From NCBI RefSeq assembly GCF_001742225.1, contig NZ_CP017075.1:682001-746000 (forward strand): a stretch of DNA of 64,000 nt. The letters are read 5' to 3'. Of the stretch, positions 6,203 to 15,099 are shown one piece after another. A program made the position numbers and the translations under genes. Under the pieces are notes generated by a model. It searched no databases. It was not told the origin of the DNA and was given only the letters and a program-made list of their open reading frames with translations. Position 1 is the first letter of the stretch. Every line of letters begins with the position of its first letter. Source of the stretch: Novosphingobium resinovorum (GTDB lineage: Bacteria > Pseudomonadota > Alphaproteobacteria > Sphingomonadales > Sphingomonadaceae).

Positions 6203-8998
6203 TCAGCCGGCCTGCAGGTTGTCCGCCGCTTGGCCGATGAGGCTCGGGGACAGGCCCGGCCTGCCGAAGTAGAATCCCTGCGCCTCGTCGCAGCCCTGTT
6301 CCCGAAGCAGGTCCAGTTGCTCGATCGTCTCCACGCCTTCCGCCAGAACCGGCACGTTGAGGCTGTGGCCGAGCGCGAGGACGGCCTTGATGATCGCGCA
6401 GGCCTCCACGCTCTGCTGTGATCGCAGCACGAACGACTTGTCGATCTTGATCTTGTCGAACGGGAACGAGTGCAGCGTGTCGAGCGAGGAATAGCCGGTC
6501 CCGAAATCGTCGATCGCGATGCTAACCCCCAGCGTCTTGATCTGGCGCAGGAAATGCAGGGCGCGCAGCTTGTCGGCGATGATCGCGGTCTCGGTGATCT
6601 CCAGTTCGAGGCGGCGCGGCGACAGGCCGGTCTCAATCAGGATGTTCTGCACGATCGCCACGAAGTCGTTCTGTAGCAACTGGATGGGCGAGAGGTTCAC
6701 GGCGACCTTAAGGTGATCCGGCCAGGACCGCGCCTCGCGGCAGGCTTCGCGCATGACCCATTCGCCGATGCGGAAAATCTCGCCGGTCTCCTCCGCGATC
6801 GGGATGAATTCGACCGGTGAGACAAGGCCACGCGTCGGGTGGCGCCAGCGCAGCAGGGCCTCGTAGCCGGACAGCTTGCCGGTCGCGAGTTCATGCTGGG
6901 GCTGATACAGCACCGTGAGTTCGCCGCGATCGACCGCATGGCGCAGGTCATTGGCGATCTGGCGGCGGGCACGCGCCGTCTCGTCCATTTCCGGCTCGTA
7001 GAAGGCGATGCGTTCGGTGACGCTGCCCTTGGCGCGGTACATGGCAAGGTCGGCGTTGTTGAGCAGTTGCTCGCGCCGGGAGCCGTCCTCGGGAAACACC
7101 GCGAGGCCGATGCTGCCGCCGAGATGGAAGGCGTTGTCGTCCGTCCCGAAAGGAGTCGCGAAGCACTCTTCGACGCGCCGCAGGAATACATCGAGTTCGT
7201 TCCGGTCGCGGAAGCGCTTGGCGGCGGCAAATTCGTCGCCACCAAGGCGTGCGACGATCTCGCCGTCGTCCAGCACATCGACCATGCGCTGGGCGAGATG
7301 TTGCAGAGCGGCGTCGCCCGCAGAATGCCCGCGGGTGTCGTTGATTTCCTTGAAGCGGTCGAGGTCGATCATGACTACGGCAAGCTGGTGCCCGAAGTGG
7401 CGCGCCTCTTCCAGTTCGGCGTCGATCCAGTGGGCGAAGCTGTTGCGGTTGGGCAGGCCGGTCAGGTTGTCGTGCATCGCCATGTGCGCGATCTTCGCCT
7501 CGGAGCGGCGGCGTTCGGTGATGTCGTCGAACGTCACGACGCGCCCACCGCCGGGCATCGCGCGGCTCGTCATCGATACGACGAGGGTTTCGCCGAGGTC
7601 GAGGGTGACCGACGCGGCGGCCATGTCGGCGACGGGGCGCGTGAAATGGCGATGCAGGTCATCGCGGCGCCCGCGCGAGGCCGAGCGCCCGGCGGGCGCG
7701 GCGAGAACGGCGCCCGCGACGGCTTCGGCCTTCATGCCTGACAGGGAGGTGTCCGGGGCGATTCCCCAGATCGCGTTGAAGCGCGGATTGGCAATGCGCA
7801 GGCGGCCGTCCGCGTCGAACAGGCACAGGCCCTGGTGCATGTTGGCCAGCGCCGCGTCGAGGTGGCCCGTCATTTCACGAACGCGGTCCTCGTCTTTCTT
7901 GAACCGCGTCATGTCCCGGGTGATCTTGGCGAAGCCGATGTGCTCGCCAAGTTCGTTGGCGACCTTCTCGATGGTGACGTGAGCCCAGAAGCGGGTGCCG
8001 TCGCGCCGGACGCGCCAGCCCTCGCCGCTGAACTTGCCTGTCTTGGCGGCATCGGCGACGGCGCGGCGGGGCAGGTTGTCGGCCTGATCTTCGGGCGTGT
8101 AGAACGCGGCGAGCGGCATTCCGACGGCTTCATCGGAAGTGTAGCCCTTCAGGCGCTGTGCGCCCGCGTTCCAGTTGACCACCTGACCGTCGCGGTCGAG
8201 CATGTAGATGGCGCAGTCGGTGATGCCCTTGACGAGAATGCTCATGTCGCGCTCAGTCGCATGGAGAACCAGACGGGCTCGGCGGGCGATGCTCAGGACC
8301 GCGATGCTGATGGCGAGCAGGGCGAGCGATCCGGCGCTGATAGCGGCTGCCATGCTGTCGGGGGAGAGCAGGGTGCCGCCGTGCAGGTCGAGCGGCGCGG
8401 GCGTCAACTGCATCGCGGCCATGCCGGTGAAGTGCAGCAACACGATCGAGAGGGCCAGCAGGCCCGCAGCCGCCAGCGCGCTGGGAATCGAACGCCCCTT
8501 GACCGAAAGCGCGAGGGCGGGGCAGGCGGGCAGCACCGCGAAGAGCAGCGACACCGCGACGAAGGCGGGACGCCAGTGGATGTCGGCGGGAAACTCGATC
8601 GCGGACATGCCGATGTAGTGCATCGCGATGACGCCCGAGCCCGCGAGCAGGCCGGCAAGCGCGAAACCCTTGCGATGCGGCAGGGCGAGGGAGACCGCGA
8701 ACGACAGCGAGGTCATGACCACCGCGATGAGCAGCGAGATCACGGTAGCGGGAACGTGATATCCCACGACCAGTCCCGGGCCGTAGCCGAGCATCGCGAC
8801 GAAGTGCGTTGCCCAGACGCCGAAGCCGATGGCGCTGCCCGCACCCACGATCCAATGGCGAGCAGCCGATCCCGACAAGTGACGGGCATGACGCAGCAGC
8901 TGCACCGCGCACAGGGTGGAGACGACGCAGATCGCGGCTGCCAGCAGGACAAACCATCTGTCATGCTGATCGTGAATGCACAGCAGAACGTCGAACAT
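6203..8998 (-). CDS. MHYT-PAS-PAS-GGDEF-EAL cyclic-di-GMP signalling protein
   Basis: A 931-residue membrane sensor. Residues 1-240 form a seven-helix MHYT domain with the repeated signature seen as THFVAML, MHYIGM and LHFTGM, proposed in this family to sense oxygen, CO or NO through bound copper. Two PAS domains follow (about 250-370, with NWNAGAQRLKGY, and 372-495). The diguanylate cyclase domain (about 505-660) has an intact GGDEF at 586-590 preceded by RL; an upstream RxxD inhibitory site is not evident. The EAL phosphodiesterase domain (about 675-925) has EAL at 713-715 plus NLSPIQL, ELEITETA, DDFGTGYSSL and EGVE, so both activities look catalytically possible. The start ATG at 8998 has an AGGG ribosome binding site; a TTG six bases upstream is the alternative. 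Confidence 0.93.
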   Translation of the reverse strand: MFDVLLCIHDQHDRWFVLLAAAICVVSTLCAVQLLRHARHLSGSAARHWIVGAGSAIGFGVWATHFVAMLGYGPGLVVGYHVPATVISLLIAVVMTSLSFAVSLALPHRKGFALAGLLAGSGVIAMHYIGMSAIEFPADIHWRPAFVAVSLLFAVLPACPALALSVKGRSIPSALAAAGLLALSIVLLHFTGMAAMQLTPAPLDLHGGTLLSPDSMAAAISAGSLALLAISIAVLSIARRARLVLHATERDMSILVKGITDCAIYMLDRDGQVVNWNAGAQRLKGYTSDEAVGMPLAAFYTPEDQADNLPRRAVADAAKTGKFSGEGWRVRRDGTRFWAHVTIEKVANELGEHIGFAKITRDMTRFKKDEDRVREMTGHLDAALANMHQGLCLFDADGRLRIANPRFNAIWGIAPDTSLSGMKAEAVAGAVLAAPAGRSASRGRRDDLHRHFTRPVADMAAASVTLDLGETLVVSMTSRAMPGGGRVVTFDDITERRRSEAKIAHMAMHDNLTGLPNRNSFAHWIDAELEEARHFGHQLAVVMIDLDRFKEINDTRGHSAGDAALQHLAQRMVDVLDDGEIVARLGGDEFAAAKRFRDRNELDVFLRRVEECFATPFGTDDNAFHLGGSIGLAVFPEDGSRREQLLNNADLAMYRAKGSVTERIAFYEPEMDETARARRQIANDLRHAVDRGELTVLYQPQHELATGKLSGYEALLRWRHPTRGLVSPVEFIPIAEETGEIFRIGEWVMREACREARSWPDHLKVAVNLSPIQLLQNDFVAIVQNILIETGLSPRRLELEITETAIIADKLRALHFLRQIKTLGVSIAIDDFGTGYSSLDTLHSFPFDKIKIDKSFVLRSQQSVEACAIIKAVLALGHSLNVPVLAEGVETIEQLDLLREQGCDEAQGFYFGRPGLSPSLIGQAADNLQAG

Positions 8999-9102
8999 CG
9001 GCAACCCTAGTCATCAGAAACCTGATGGCTGTTAGGGTTGATTGGTTAACACGGGCCTAACTCTGTTCCCGCAGTGAGGTCATGTCTGACTGAAACACCG
9101 TT

Positions 9103-9189
9103 CGTCATCCCCGCGAAGGCGGGGACCCAGCTGATGCCGGTGCAACAGGAACTGTCAGGAGAGGGGTTCCCGACTTCGCGGGGATGACG
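9103..9189. repeat. REPIN-like inverted-repeat element, copy 1
   Basis: An 87-bp element with inverted ends: left arm from 9103 begins CGTCATCCCCGCGAAGG and the right arm, read from 9189 on the opposite strand, begins CGTCATCCCCGCGAAGT. The left arm can itself fold (CCCCGC-GAAG-GCGGGG). An element of the same length and ends lies at 61988-62074. Such paired REP sequences are widespread in proteobacterial intergenic regions and are thought to be mobilised by RAYT transposases encoded elsewhere. Confidence 0.8.
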
Positions 9190-9228
9190 ATGACACGGAT
9201 CGCCCACCACAAGACACGCCGCGCGTTA

Positions 9229-9269
9229 GGAAATGCCCCCTGCCCGGGTTGCGGGCAGGGGGCATTTCC
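9229..9269 (-). terminator. Perfect 18-bp hairpin after the thiolase gene
   Basis: Stem 9229-9246 pairs without mismatch with 9252-9269 around a 5-nt loop; the stem is very C/G rich (GCCCCCTGCCCG). It starts 6 nt after the thiolase stop on the minus strand. The T tract is minimal (ATTTCCT), but the position and stem strength make it the likely terminator of the thiolase gene. Confidence 0.65.
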
Positions 9270-9275
9270 TTGTCG

Positions 9276-10469
9276 TCAGGCCAGTTCGACCGCGATCGCC
9301 GTGGCTTCGCCGCCGCCGATGCAGAGGCTGGCGACGCCCTTCTTGAGGCCCTTTTCCTTGAGCGCGTTGATGAGCGTCACGATGATGCGCGTGCCCGAAG
9401 CACCGATCGGATGGCCGAGCGCGGTGGCGCCGCCGTGGATGTTGACCTTGTCATGCGGGATGCCGAGGTCGTGCATCGCGAACATGGCGACGCAGGCGAA
9501 GGCTTCGTTGACTTCGAACAGGTCGACGTCGGCGAGGTTCCAGCCAACCTTCTCGACCAGCTTGGTGATCGCGCCGACCGGGGCGGTGGTGAACTTGGCC
9601 GGCTCCTGTGCGTGGGCCTCGACGCCGACGACGGTGGCCACCGGCGTCAGGCCCTTGGCATCGGCCACGCTCTTGCGCGTCAGCACCACGGCGGCCGCGC
9701 CGTCCGAGATCGAGCTGGAGCTGGCGGCAGTGATGGTGCCGTCCTTGGCGAAGGCGGCGCGCAGGGTGCGGATCTTGTCCGGGTTGCCCTTGGGCGGCTG
9801 CTCGTCCGTATCGACGACGACTTCGCCCTTGCGCGTCTTCACGGTGACGGGGACGATCTCCGCGGCGAAGGCGCCCGAGGTGATCGCTTCCTGCGCGCGG
9901 CGCAGCGACTCGATCGAGTAATCGTCCTGGTTCTCGCGGGTCAGCTGGTATTCGTCGGCGGTGACTTGCGCGAACGAGCCCATCGAGCCGCCTTCGTAGG
10001 CGTCTTCCAGACCGTCGAGGAACATGTGGTCGTAGATCGTGTCATGACCGGCGCGTGCGCCCGAACGGTGCTTCTTCGAAAGATACGGGGCGTTGGTCAT
10101 CGATTCCATGCCGCCCGCGATCACCACGTCGAGCGAACCGGCGGCCAGCGCCTCGGCGCCCATGATGACGGTCTGCATGCCCGAGCCGCAGACCTTGTTG
10201 ACGGTCGTCGCCTGCACCGACTTGGGCAGGCCGGCCTTCAGCGCGGCCTGGCGGGCAGGGGCCTGGCCGAGACCGGCAGGCAGCACGCAGCCCATGTAGA
10301 TTCGCTCGATGTCCTCGCCAGCGACGCCTGCACGCTCGACGGCGGCCTTCACCGCGGTCGCGCCGAGGTCGGTCGCCGATACGTCCGCCAGCACGCCCTG
10401 CAGACCGCCCATGGGGGTGCGCGCATAAGAGAGGATGACGATCGGGTCGGAAGCCGAAATCTGGGCCAT
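9276..10469 (-). CDS. Acetyl-CoA C-acetyltransferase (thiolase)
   Basis: A 397-residue thiolase. The nucleophilic Cys94 is in NKVCGSGMQ; the other active-site blocks are VNEAFACVA, GGATALGHPIGASG with the catalytic His, and CIGGGEATA with the second Cys. Length and motifs fit a biosynthetic/degradative acetoacetyl-CoA thiolase (PhaA/AtoB type) that condenses two acetyl-CoA or cleaves acetoacetyl-CoA; a beta-ketoadipyl-CoA thiolase cannot be excluded by eye. The ATG at 10469 (MAQISASDPIVIL) has AAAGGT six bases upstream; further upstream GTG (10484) and ATG (10475) codons in frame are weaker. It stands alone, divergent from the nuo operon across a 431-bp gap. Confidence 0.92.
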   Translation of the reverse strand: MAQISASDPIVILSYARTPMGGLQGVLADVSATDLGATAVKAAVERAGVAGEDIERIYMGCVLPAGLGQAPARQAALKAGLPKSVQATTVNKVCGSGMQTVIMGAEALAAGSLDVVIAGGMESMTNAPYLSKKHRSGARAGHDTIYDHMFLDGLEDAYEGGSMGSFAQVTADEYQLTRENQDDYSIESLRRAQEAITSGAFAAEIVPVTVKTRKGEVVVDTDEQPPKGNPDKIRTLRAAFAKDGTITAASSSSISDGAAAVVLTRKSVADAKGLTPVATVVGVEAHAQEPAKFTTAPVGAITKLVEKVGWNLADVDLFEVNEAFACVAMFAMHDLGIPHDKVNIHGGATALGHPIGASGTRIIVTLINALKEKGLKKGVASLCIGGGEATAIAVELA

Positions 10470-10900
10470 TGGCATACCTTTCACACTGATGACTGTTCTA
10501 GTTGACGAACGGGATAATGTTGCGCTGCGTCAATTGCAATGATGCGACAGTACGAGCCGCCTCTACACCGTCCCGCCGGTTTCGTTCGGACGATGGCCAG
10601 GAGATGGGAAGCCTTGCCTGATTGCCAAGATATGTCGGCCGCGTTTCGCGAACAATTCGCAATAAACCGGTTGCGCGAAGCGACTTGACGATTGCGTCAG
10701 GCGCCTCGGGGTGGGCAAGCGCCGGGAAACTGCGGGATTGGACACTTTGTCGTGTTGCAATGCAATGCGAATGGCGGATTATTGTGCCGGGATACCCTTG
10801 CGAGGCGCGGTAGGCTGGCCTAAGGACGCGCCAACTTGACGGGCTCACCATGACATATTCGAGTCCGCCAACGTCGCATTCGCGGTAAGAGGCAAGAACA
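10470..10900. other. Gap between the divergent thiolase and nuo operon; probable promoter region
   Basis: About 430 bp without a convincing gene. Both flanking transcripts should start here. A possible minus-35 box TTGACG lies about 65 nt before nuoA (near 10836) and another TTGACG-containing stretch lies on the minus strand about 70 nt before the thiolase, but neither is paired with a good minus-10, so no promoter is called. A small TGACG-ATTG-CGTCA hairpin is present near 10684-10697. No RNA gene was recognised. Confidence 0.5.
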
Positions 10901-11275
10901 TTGACCGATCTGTCGCAATACCTGCCGATCCTCATCTTCCTGGTGATCGCGCTTGGGCTTTCGTCCGTGATCGTGTTCCTTCCGCTGGGCGTTGCCCGGC
11001 TGACCGGCACGCACCAGCCCAGCGCAGACAAGAACAGCGAATATGAGTGCGGCTTCCCCGCCTTCGAAGATCCGCGCAGCCAGTTCGACGTGCGATTCTA
11101 CCTGGTGGCGATCCTCTTCATCATCTTCGATCTCGAAGCTGCCTTCCTGTTCCCCTGGGCCGTGTCGCTCAAGCTGACGGGCTGGGCCGGCTGGGCGACG
11201 ATGATGGTATTCCTGGGCGAACTGGCCATCGGCCTCGCCTATGCATGGAAAAAGGGAGCTTTGGACTGGGAATGA
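10901..11275 (+). CDS. nuoA: NADH-quinone oxidoreductase subunit A
   Basis: A 124-residue membrane subunit of complex I with three transmembrane helices. The conserved loop between helices 1 and 2, [24 protein letters not shown], carries the redox-sensitive Cys of the quinone-site region. Start is TTG at 10901, preceded by AAGAGG at 8 nt; no ATG precedes the conserved N-terminus. The stop overlaps the nuoB start (ATGA). It is the first gene of an operon that runs without any sizeable gap to the DUF1467 gene. Confidence 0.96.
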   Translation: MTDLSQYLPILIFLVIALGLSSVIVFLPLGVARLTGTHQPSADKNSEYECGFPAFEDPRSQFDVRFYLVAILFIIFDLEAAFLFPWAVSLKLTGWAGWATMMVFLGELAIGLAYAWKKGALDWE

Positions 11276-11841
11276 GCACGCTCGTTAACTCGGCGGGCCA
11301 GCCTCTGGCCCCGATGTCGCCGGTCGGCGGCGCGATCACCGCGCCCGACCAGTCGTTCTTCAAGGATCTCAATCAGGAAGTGTCCGACAAGGGCTTCCTG
11401 GTCACCTCGACCGAGGAACTGTTCCAGTGGGCCCGCACGGGTTCGCTGTGGTGGATGACCTTCGGCCTCGCATGCTGCGCGGTCGAGATGATTCACGTCA
11501 ACATGCCCCGCTACGACATGGAGCGCTTCGGCGCCGCGCCGCGCGCCTCTCCGCGCCAGTCGGACGTGATGATCGTGGCAGGCACGCTCTGCAACAAGAT
11601 GGCCCCGGCGCTCCGCAAGGTCTACGACCAGATGTCGGAGCCGAAGTACGTCATCTCGATGGGCAGCTGCGCCAACGGCGGCGGCTACTATCACTACAGC
11701 TACTCGGTGGTGCGCGGCTGCGACCGCATCGTGCCCGTCGACATCTACGTGCCGGGTTGCCCGCCGACTGCCGAAGCGCTGCTATATGGCGTGATGCAGC
11801 TGCAGCGGAAGATCCGCCGCGTGGGCACCGTCGAGAGGTAA
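11272..11841 (+). CDS. nuoB: NADH-quinone oxidoreductase subunit B
   Basis: A 189-residue peripheral-arm subunit that holds the terminal iron-sulfur cluster N2, which hands electrons to quinone. The ligands are the adjacent cysteines in GLACCAVEM, the Cys in [10 protein letters not shown] and the Cys in [12 protein letters not shown]. The N-terminal ~40 residues are alanine/proline rich, as in alphaproteobacterial and mitochondrial (PSST) homologues. It starts at the ATG overlapping the nuoA stop. Confidence 0.97.
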   Translation: MSTLVNSAGQPLAPMSPVGGAITAPDQSFFKDLNQEVSDKGFLVTSTEELFQWARTGSLWWMTFGLACCAVEMIHVNMPRYDMERFGAAPRASPRQSDVMIVAGTLCNKMAPALRKVYDQMSEPKYVISMGSCANGGGYYHYSYSVVRGCDRIVPVDIYVPGCPPTAEALLYGVMQLQRKIRRVGTVER

Positions 11842-11847
11842 GGCCAG

Positions 11848-12657
11848 ATGCCCGTTCTGCATTCCGCTCCGAAGATCGCCTCGAACGAGGGCGTCCTCGA
11901 CGCTCTCGTCGCCGCGCTGGGCCCCAAGCTCGTCTCCGCGAAGGAGGAGCATGGCGAGATCGTGCTCACCATCGCGCGTGACGAGATCGAGAACGCGCTG
12001 CGCATCCTGCGCGACGATCACGAATATCAGCAGATGATGGAAATCGCCGGCGTCGACTATCCGTCGCGTCCTGAGCGTTTCGAAGTCGTCTACATGCTGC
12101 TCTCGGTCACGAAGAACCATCGCATCATGGCGAAGGTGACGGCGGCTGAGCACACCCCGGTCCCTACGATCACCACGCTGTGGCCGAACGCCGGCTGGCT
12201 GGAACGCGAAGTGTTCGACATGTACGGCGTGATCTTCGCCGGCAACAAGGACCTGCGCCGCATCCTCACCGACTACGGTTTCGAGGGTCACCCGTTCCGC
12301 AAGGACTTCCCGCTCACCGGCTACCAGGAACTGCGCTATTCCGAAGAGGACAAGCGCGTTGTGTACGAGCCGGTCAGCCTCGCGCAGGATCTGCGCCAGT
12401 TCGACTTCATGAGCCCGTGGGAAGGCGCCGACTACATCCTGCCGGGTGACGAGAAGGCGCCTGCGCCCGCAGCCCCGGCCGCCGCTCCGACGCCCAAGGC
12501 GACCGAGAGCAAGGCCGATACCGGCGCCGGTGACAAGGCGAACGAAAAGGCCGCCGAAAAGGAATCCGCGCCCGCTCCGGCCAAGACCGAAGACGGGAAG
12601 GCCCCTGAGGCGCCCAAGGAAACCGAAAGCCGTCCGGACAAGGGAGACGCCAAGTGA
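11848..12657 (+). CDS. nuoC: NADH-quinone oxidoreductase subunit C with long charged C-terminal tail
   Basis: A 269-residue complex I subunit (30-kDa subunit family). The core (residues 1-200) has [32 protein letters not shown] and the signature [20 protein letters not shown]. Residues 201-269 form a low-complexity Ala/Pro/Lys/Glu tail (for example [18 protein letters not shown]) that is not part of the standard fold and is probably disordered. nuoC and nuoD are separate genes here, unlike the fused nuoCD of enterobacteria. The stop overlaps the GTG start of nuoD. Confidence 0.95.
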   Translation: MPVLHSAPKIASNEGVLDALVAALGPKLVSAKEEHGEIVLTIARDEIENALRILRDDHEYQQMMEIAGVDYPSRPERFEVVYMLLSVTKNHRIMAKVTAAEHTPVPTITTLWPNAGWLEREVFDMYGVIFAGNKDLRRILTDYGFEGHPFRKDFPLTGYQELRYSEEDKRVVYEPVSLAQDLRQFDFMSPWEGADYILPGDEKAPAPAAPAAAPTPKATESKADTGAGDKANEKAAEKESAPAPAKTEDGKAPEAPKETESRPDKGDAK

Positions 12658-13865
12658 GCATGCTGCTTGAACAGTCGCCCACCACCGGCGACGAGGTCAT
12701 CACCAACTACACGATCAACTTCGGTCCCCAGCACCCGGCGGCCCACGGCGTTCTGCGCATGGTCATGGAGCTGGACGGAGAGATCATCGAGCGGATCGAT
12801 CCGCACGTCGGCCTGCTCCATCGCGGCACTGAGAAGCTGATCGAGCACAAGACCTACCTCCAGGCGCTGCCGTACTTCGACCGCCTGGACTACTGCTCGC
12901 CGCTCGGCATGGAGCACTCCTATGTGCTCGCGATCGAGAAGCTGCTGAACCTTGAGGTTCCGCTGCGCGCCCAGTACCTTCGCGTGCTGTTCGCCGAGCT
13001 GACCCGCATCTGCAACCACATGATGAACATGGGTTCGCACATCATGGACATCGGCGCGATGACGCCGAACCTGTGGCTGTTCGAAATCCGCGAGGATTGC
13101 CTCAACTTCTTCGAGCGCGCCTCGGGCGCCCGCATGCACTCGGCCTGGTTCCGTCCCGGCGGCGTGCATCAGGACGTGCCGCTCAAGCTGCTGACCGACA
13201 TCGCCGACTGGCTCGACACGCGCCTGCCGGAACTGTTCGAGGATGCACTGAGCCTCGTCGCCGACAACCGCATCTTCAAGCAGCGCAACGTCGATATCGC
13301 CACGGTATCGAAGGAAGACGCGCTGGCATGGGGCTTCTCCGGCCCGATGATCCGCGGTTCGGGCATCGCCTGGGATATCCGCAAGGCGCAGCCCTACGAC
13401 GTCTATGACCGCATGGACTTCGAGGTTCCCGTCGGCACCAGCGGCGACTGCTACGACCGCTTCATGTGCCGCGCTGAGGAAGTGCGCCAGTCGGCCCGCA
13501 TCATGAAGCAGTGCCTGCGCGAGATGCCCGAAGGTCCGGTGGCCTCCACCGACCGCAAGGTGGTTCCGCCCAAGCGCGCCGAGATGAAGAGCTCGATGGA
13601 ATCGCTGATCCATCACTTCAAGCTCTACACCGAAGGCTTCCACGTCCCGGCGGGCGAAGTCTACGTCGCGACCGAAAGCCCAAAGGGTGAATTCGGCGTC
13701 TATCTCGTCTCGGACGGCTCCAACAAGCCTTACCGCTGCAAGATCCGCCCGACCGCGTTCAGTCACCTGCAAGCGATGGACTTCATGTCCAAGGGTCACA
13801 TGCTGCCTGACGCCACGGCGATCCTGGGCGCCATGGATATCGTGTTCGGGGAGTGCGACCGTTGA
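12654..13865 (+). CDS. nuoD: NADH-quinone oxidoreductase subunit D
   Basis: A 403-residue 49-kDa-type subunit which with NuoB forms the quinone cavity. Signature [21 protein letters not shown] is at the N-terminus, followed by [15 protein letters not shown] with the conserved quinone-site His, and [23 protein letters not shown] near the C-terminus. The GTG at 12654 has GGGAG seven bases upstream; an ATG two codons later is an alternative. Its stop overlaps the next small gene. Confidence 0.97.
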   Translation: MSMLLEQSPTTGDEVITNYTINFGPQHPAAHGVLRMVMELDGEIIERIDPHVGLLHRGTEKLIEHKTYLQALPYFDRLDYCSPLGMEHSYVLAIEKLLNLEVPLRAQYLRVLFAELTRICNHMMNMGSHIMDIGAMTPNLWLFEIREDCLNFFERASGARMHSAWFRPGGVHQDVPLKLLTDIADWLDTRLPELFEDALSLVADNRIFKQRNVDIATVSKEDALAWGFSGPMIRGSGIAWDIRKAQPYDVYDRMDFEVPVGTSGDCYDRFMCRAEEVRQSARIMKQCLREMPEGPVASTDRKVVPPKRAEMKSSMESLIHHFKLYTEGFHVPAGEVYVATESPKGEFGVYLVSDGSNKPYRCKIRPTAFSHLQAMDFMSKGHMLPDATAILGAMDIVFGECDR

Positions 13866-14212
13866 GCAACCTGGACACCGCAAAGGCCATGATCGCGGCC
13901 TACAACGCGCAGGACGTGGACACGTACGTTTCGTACATGACCGATGATGCCTGCGAAGCGAACTATCGTGGCGCCGTAGTGCGCGAAGGCAAGGAAGGCA
14001 CCCGCTCGGGCCTCGCCGCCGCTTTCGCCAAGTGGCCGCAGAACAAGGCCGAGATCGTCGAAGCCTCGCAGATCGGCGCTTACGTGCTGATGCGCGAGCA
14101 CGTGACGCGCGGCCCTGCGAGCGACGGTTCGGAACTCGTGGACCCGTTCGACGTGATCGCGGTCTACAGCTTCGAAGGCGACAAGTGTTCGCGCGTCGAA
14201 TTCATTCGTTGA
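13862..14212 (+). CDS. NTF2/SnoaL-like small protein encoded inside the nuo operon
   Basis: A 116-residue protein beginning (M)[29 protein letters not shown], the typical first helices of the NTF2-like/SnoaL fold, with the later strands ending [22 protein letters not shown] as in this fold. The start is TTG at 13862 overlapping the nuoD stop (TTGA), with GGGGAG eight bases before it; an ATG at 13889 would cut off the first helix. It is not a known complex I subunit. The position and translational coupling suggest a role linked to complex I, perhaps assembly, but this is inference. NTF2-like proteins can be enzymes or ligand-binding modules. Confidence 0.8.
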   Translation: MSNLDTAKAMIAAYNAQDVDTYVSYMTDDACEANYRGAVVREGKEGTRSGLAAAFAKWPQNKAEIVEASQIGAYVLMREHVTRGPASDGSELVDPFDVIAVYSFEGDKCSRVEFIR

Positions 14213-14234
14213 TGATCGCAAAGGGGTGGGACCT

Positions 14235-14438
14235 GTGACGAAGTTCAACACTGTAGAAATGATCCGCATCTGGGCGACCCTCACGGGTCTGTTCCTCGTC
14301 GGGCTCTACTTCGTCGTTCTTTGGCTCGGGATCGCTCCCTCGCCGATGATCGCCATGCTGGCGACTGCCATCGGCGGCTTCGAGATTTTCTTTTTCGGCC
14401 AGGATCAGTGGCTGAAGCGCAGAGGTAAGCATGGCTGA
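14235..14438 (+). CDS. Small two-helix membrane protein inside the nuo operon
   Basis: A 67-residue protein, MTKFNTVEMIRIWATLTG then two hydrophobic helices (LFLVGLYFVVLWLGI and PMIAMLATAIGGFEIFFF) and a charged end [12 protein letters not shown]. The GTG at 14235 has GGGG at 8 nt; a GTG nine bases upstream is possible. It overlaps the nuoE start by 8 nt, which supports it being translated. I do not recognise a family. Size and position suggest an accessory membrane subunit or assembly factor of complex I. Confidence 0.7.
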   Translation: MTKFNTVEMIRIWATLTGLFLVGLYFVVLWLGIAPSPMIAMLATAIGGFEIFFFGQDQWLKRRGKHG

Positions 14439-15099
14439 CCGCTATATCGAACCCGATACGCCCGAATTGCGGGCCCGTTGGGGTAATTTTGCCTGGACCG
14501 AGGCGAACGCCGCCAAGGCCAAGGACATCGTCGCGCGCTATCCCGAAGGGCGTCAGCGCTCGGCGGTGATGCCGCTGCTCGACCTTGCCCAGCGCCAGGT
14601 CGGCGCCGAAGAGAACACGCAGGGCTGGCTGCCGATCCCGGTGATGGAATATGTCGCGGCTGAGCTCGACATGCCGATCATCCGCGTGGTCGAGGTCGCC
14701 TCGTTTTACACGATGTACAACATCGCGCCGATCGGCCGCTTCCACGTGCAGGTCTGCGGCACCACCCCGTGCATGCTGCGCGGTTCGGACGATCTGCTGG
14801 CGACCTGCAAGTCGCGCGGCATGAAGAAGGGCCACATCTCGGCAGACGGCCTCTGGTCGTTCACCGAAGTCGAGTGCATGGGCAACTGCGCCTCGGCCCC
14901 GATGGTCCAGATCAACGACGACAACTACGAGGACCTGACCTCGGACCGCCTGAACGCCGTGCTCGACGCACTGGCGCGCGGCGAGACGCCGAAGGCGGGC
15001 ACGCAGGACCCGGCCCGTCACACCGTGGAACCGGTGGGTGAGCCGACCAACCTCGTCGCCATGATGACCGAAAACCATGACTATCGGAGCGAGTGGTAA
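14431..15099 (+). CDS. nuoE: NADH-quinone oxidoreductase subunit E
   Basis: A 222-residue 24-kDa-type subunit carrying the binuclear cluster N1a. The ligands appear as [14 protein letters not shown] (Cys-x5-Cys) and [12 protein letters not shown] (Cys-x3-Cys). The N-terminal helical part and [17 protein letters not shown] are typical. The C-terminal ~35 residues after LARGETPK are an extension seen in alphaproteobacteria. It shares one base of its stop with the nuoF start (TAATG). Confidence 0.96.
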   Translation: MADRYIEPDTPELRARWGNFAWTEANAAKAKDIVARYPEGRQRSAVMPLLDLAQRQVGAEENTQGWLPIPVMEYVAAELDMPIIRVVEVASFYTMYNIAPIGRFHVQVCGTTPCMLRGSDDLLATCKSRGMKKGHISADGLWSFTEVECMGNCASAPMVQINDDNYEDLTSDRLNAVLDALARGETPKAGTQDPARHTVEPVGEPTNLVAMMTENHDYRSEW

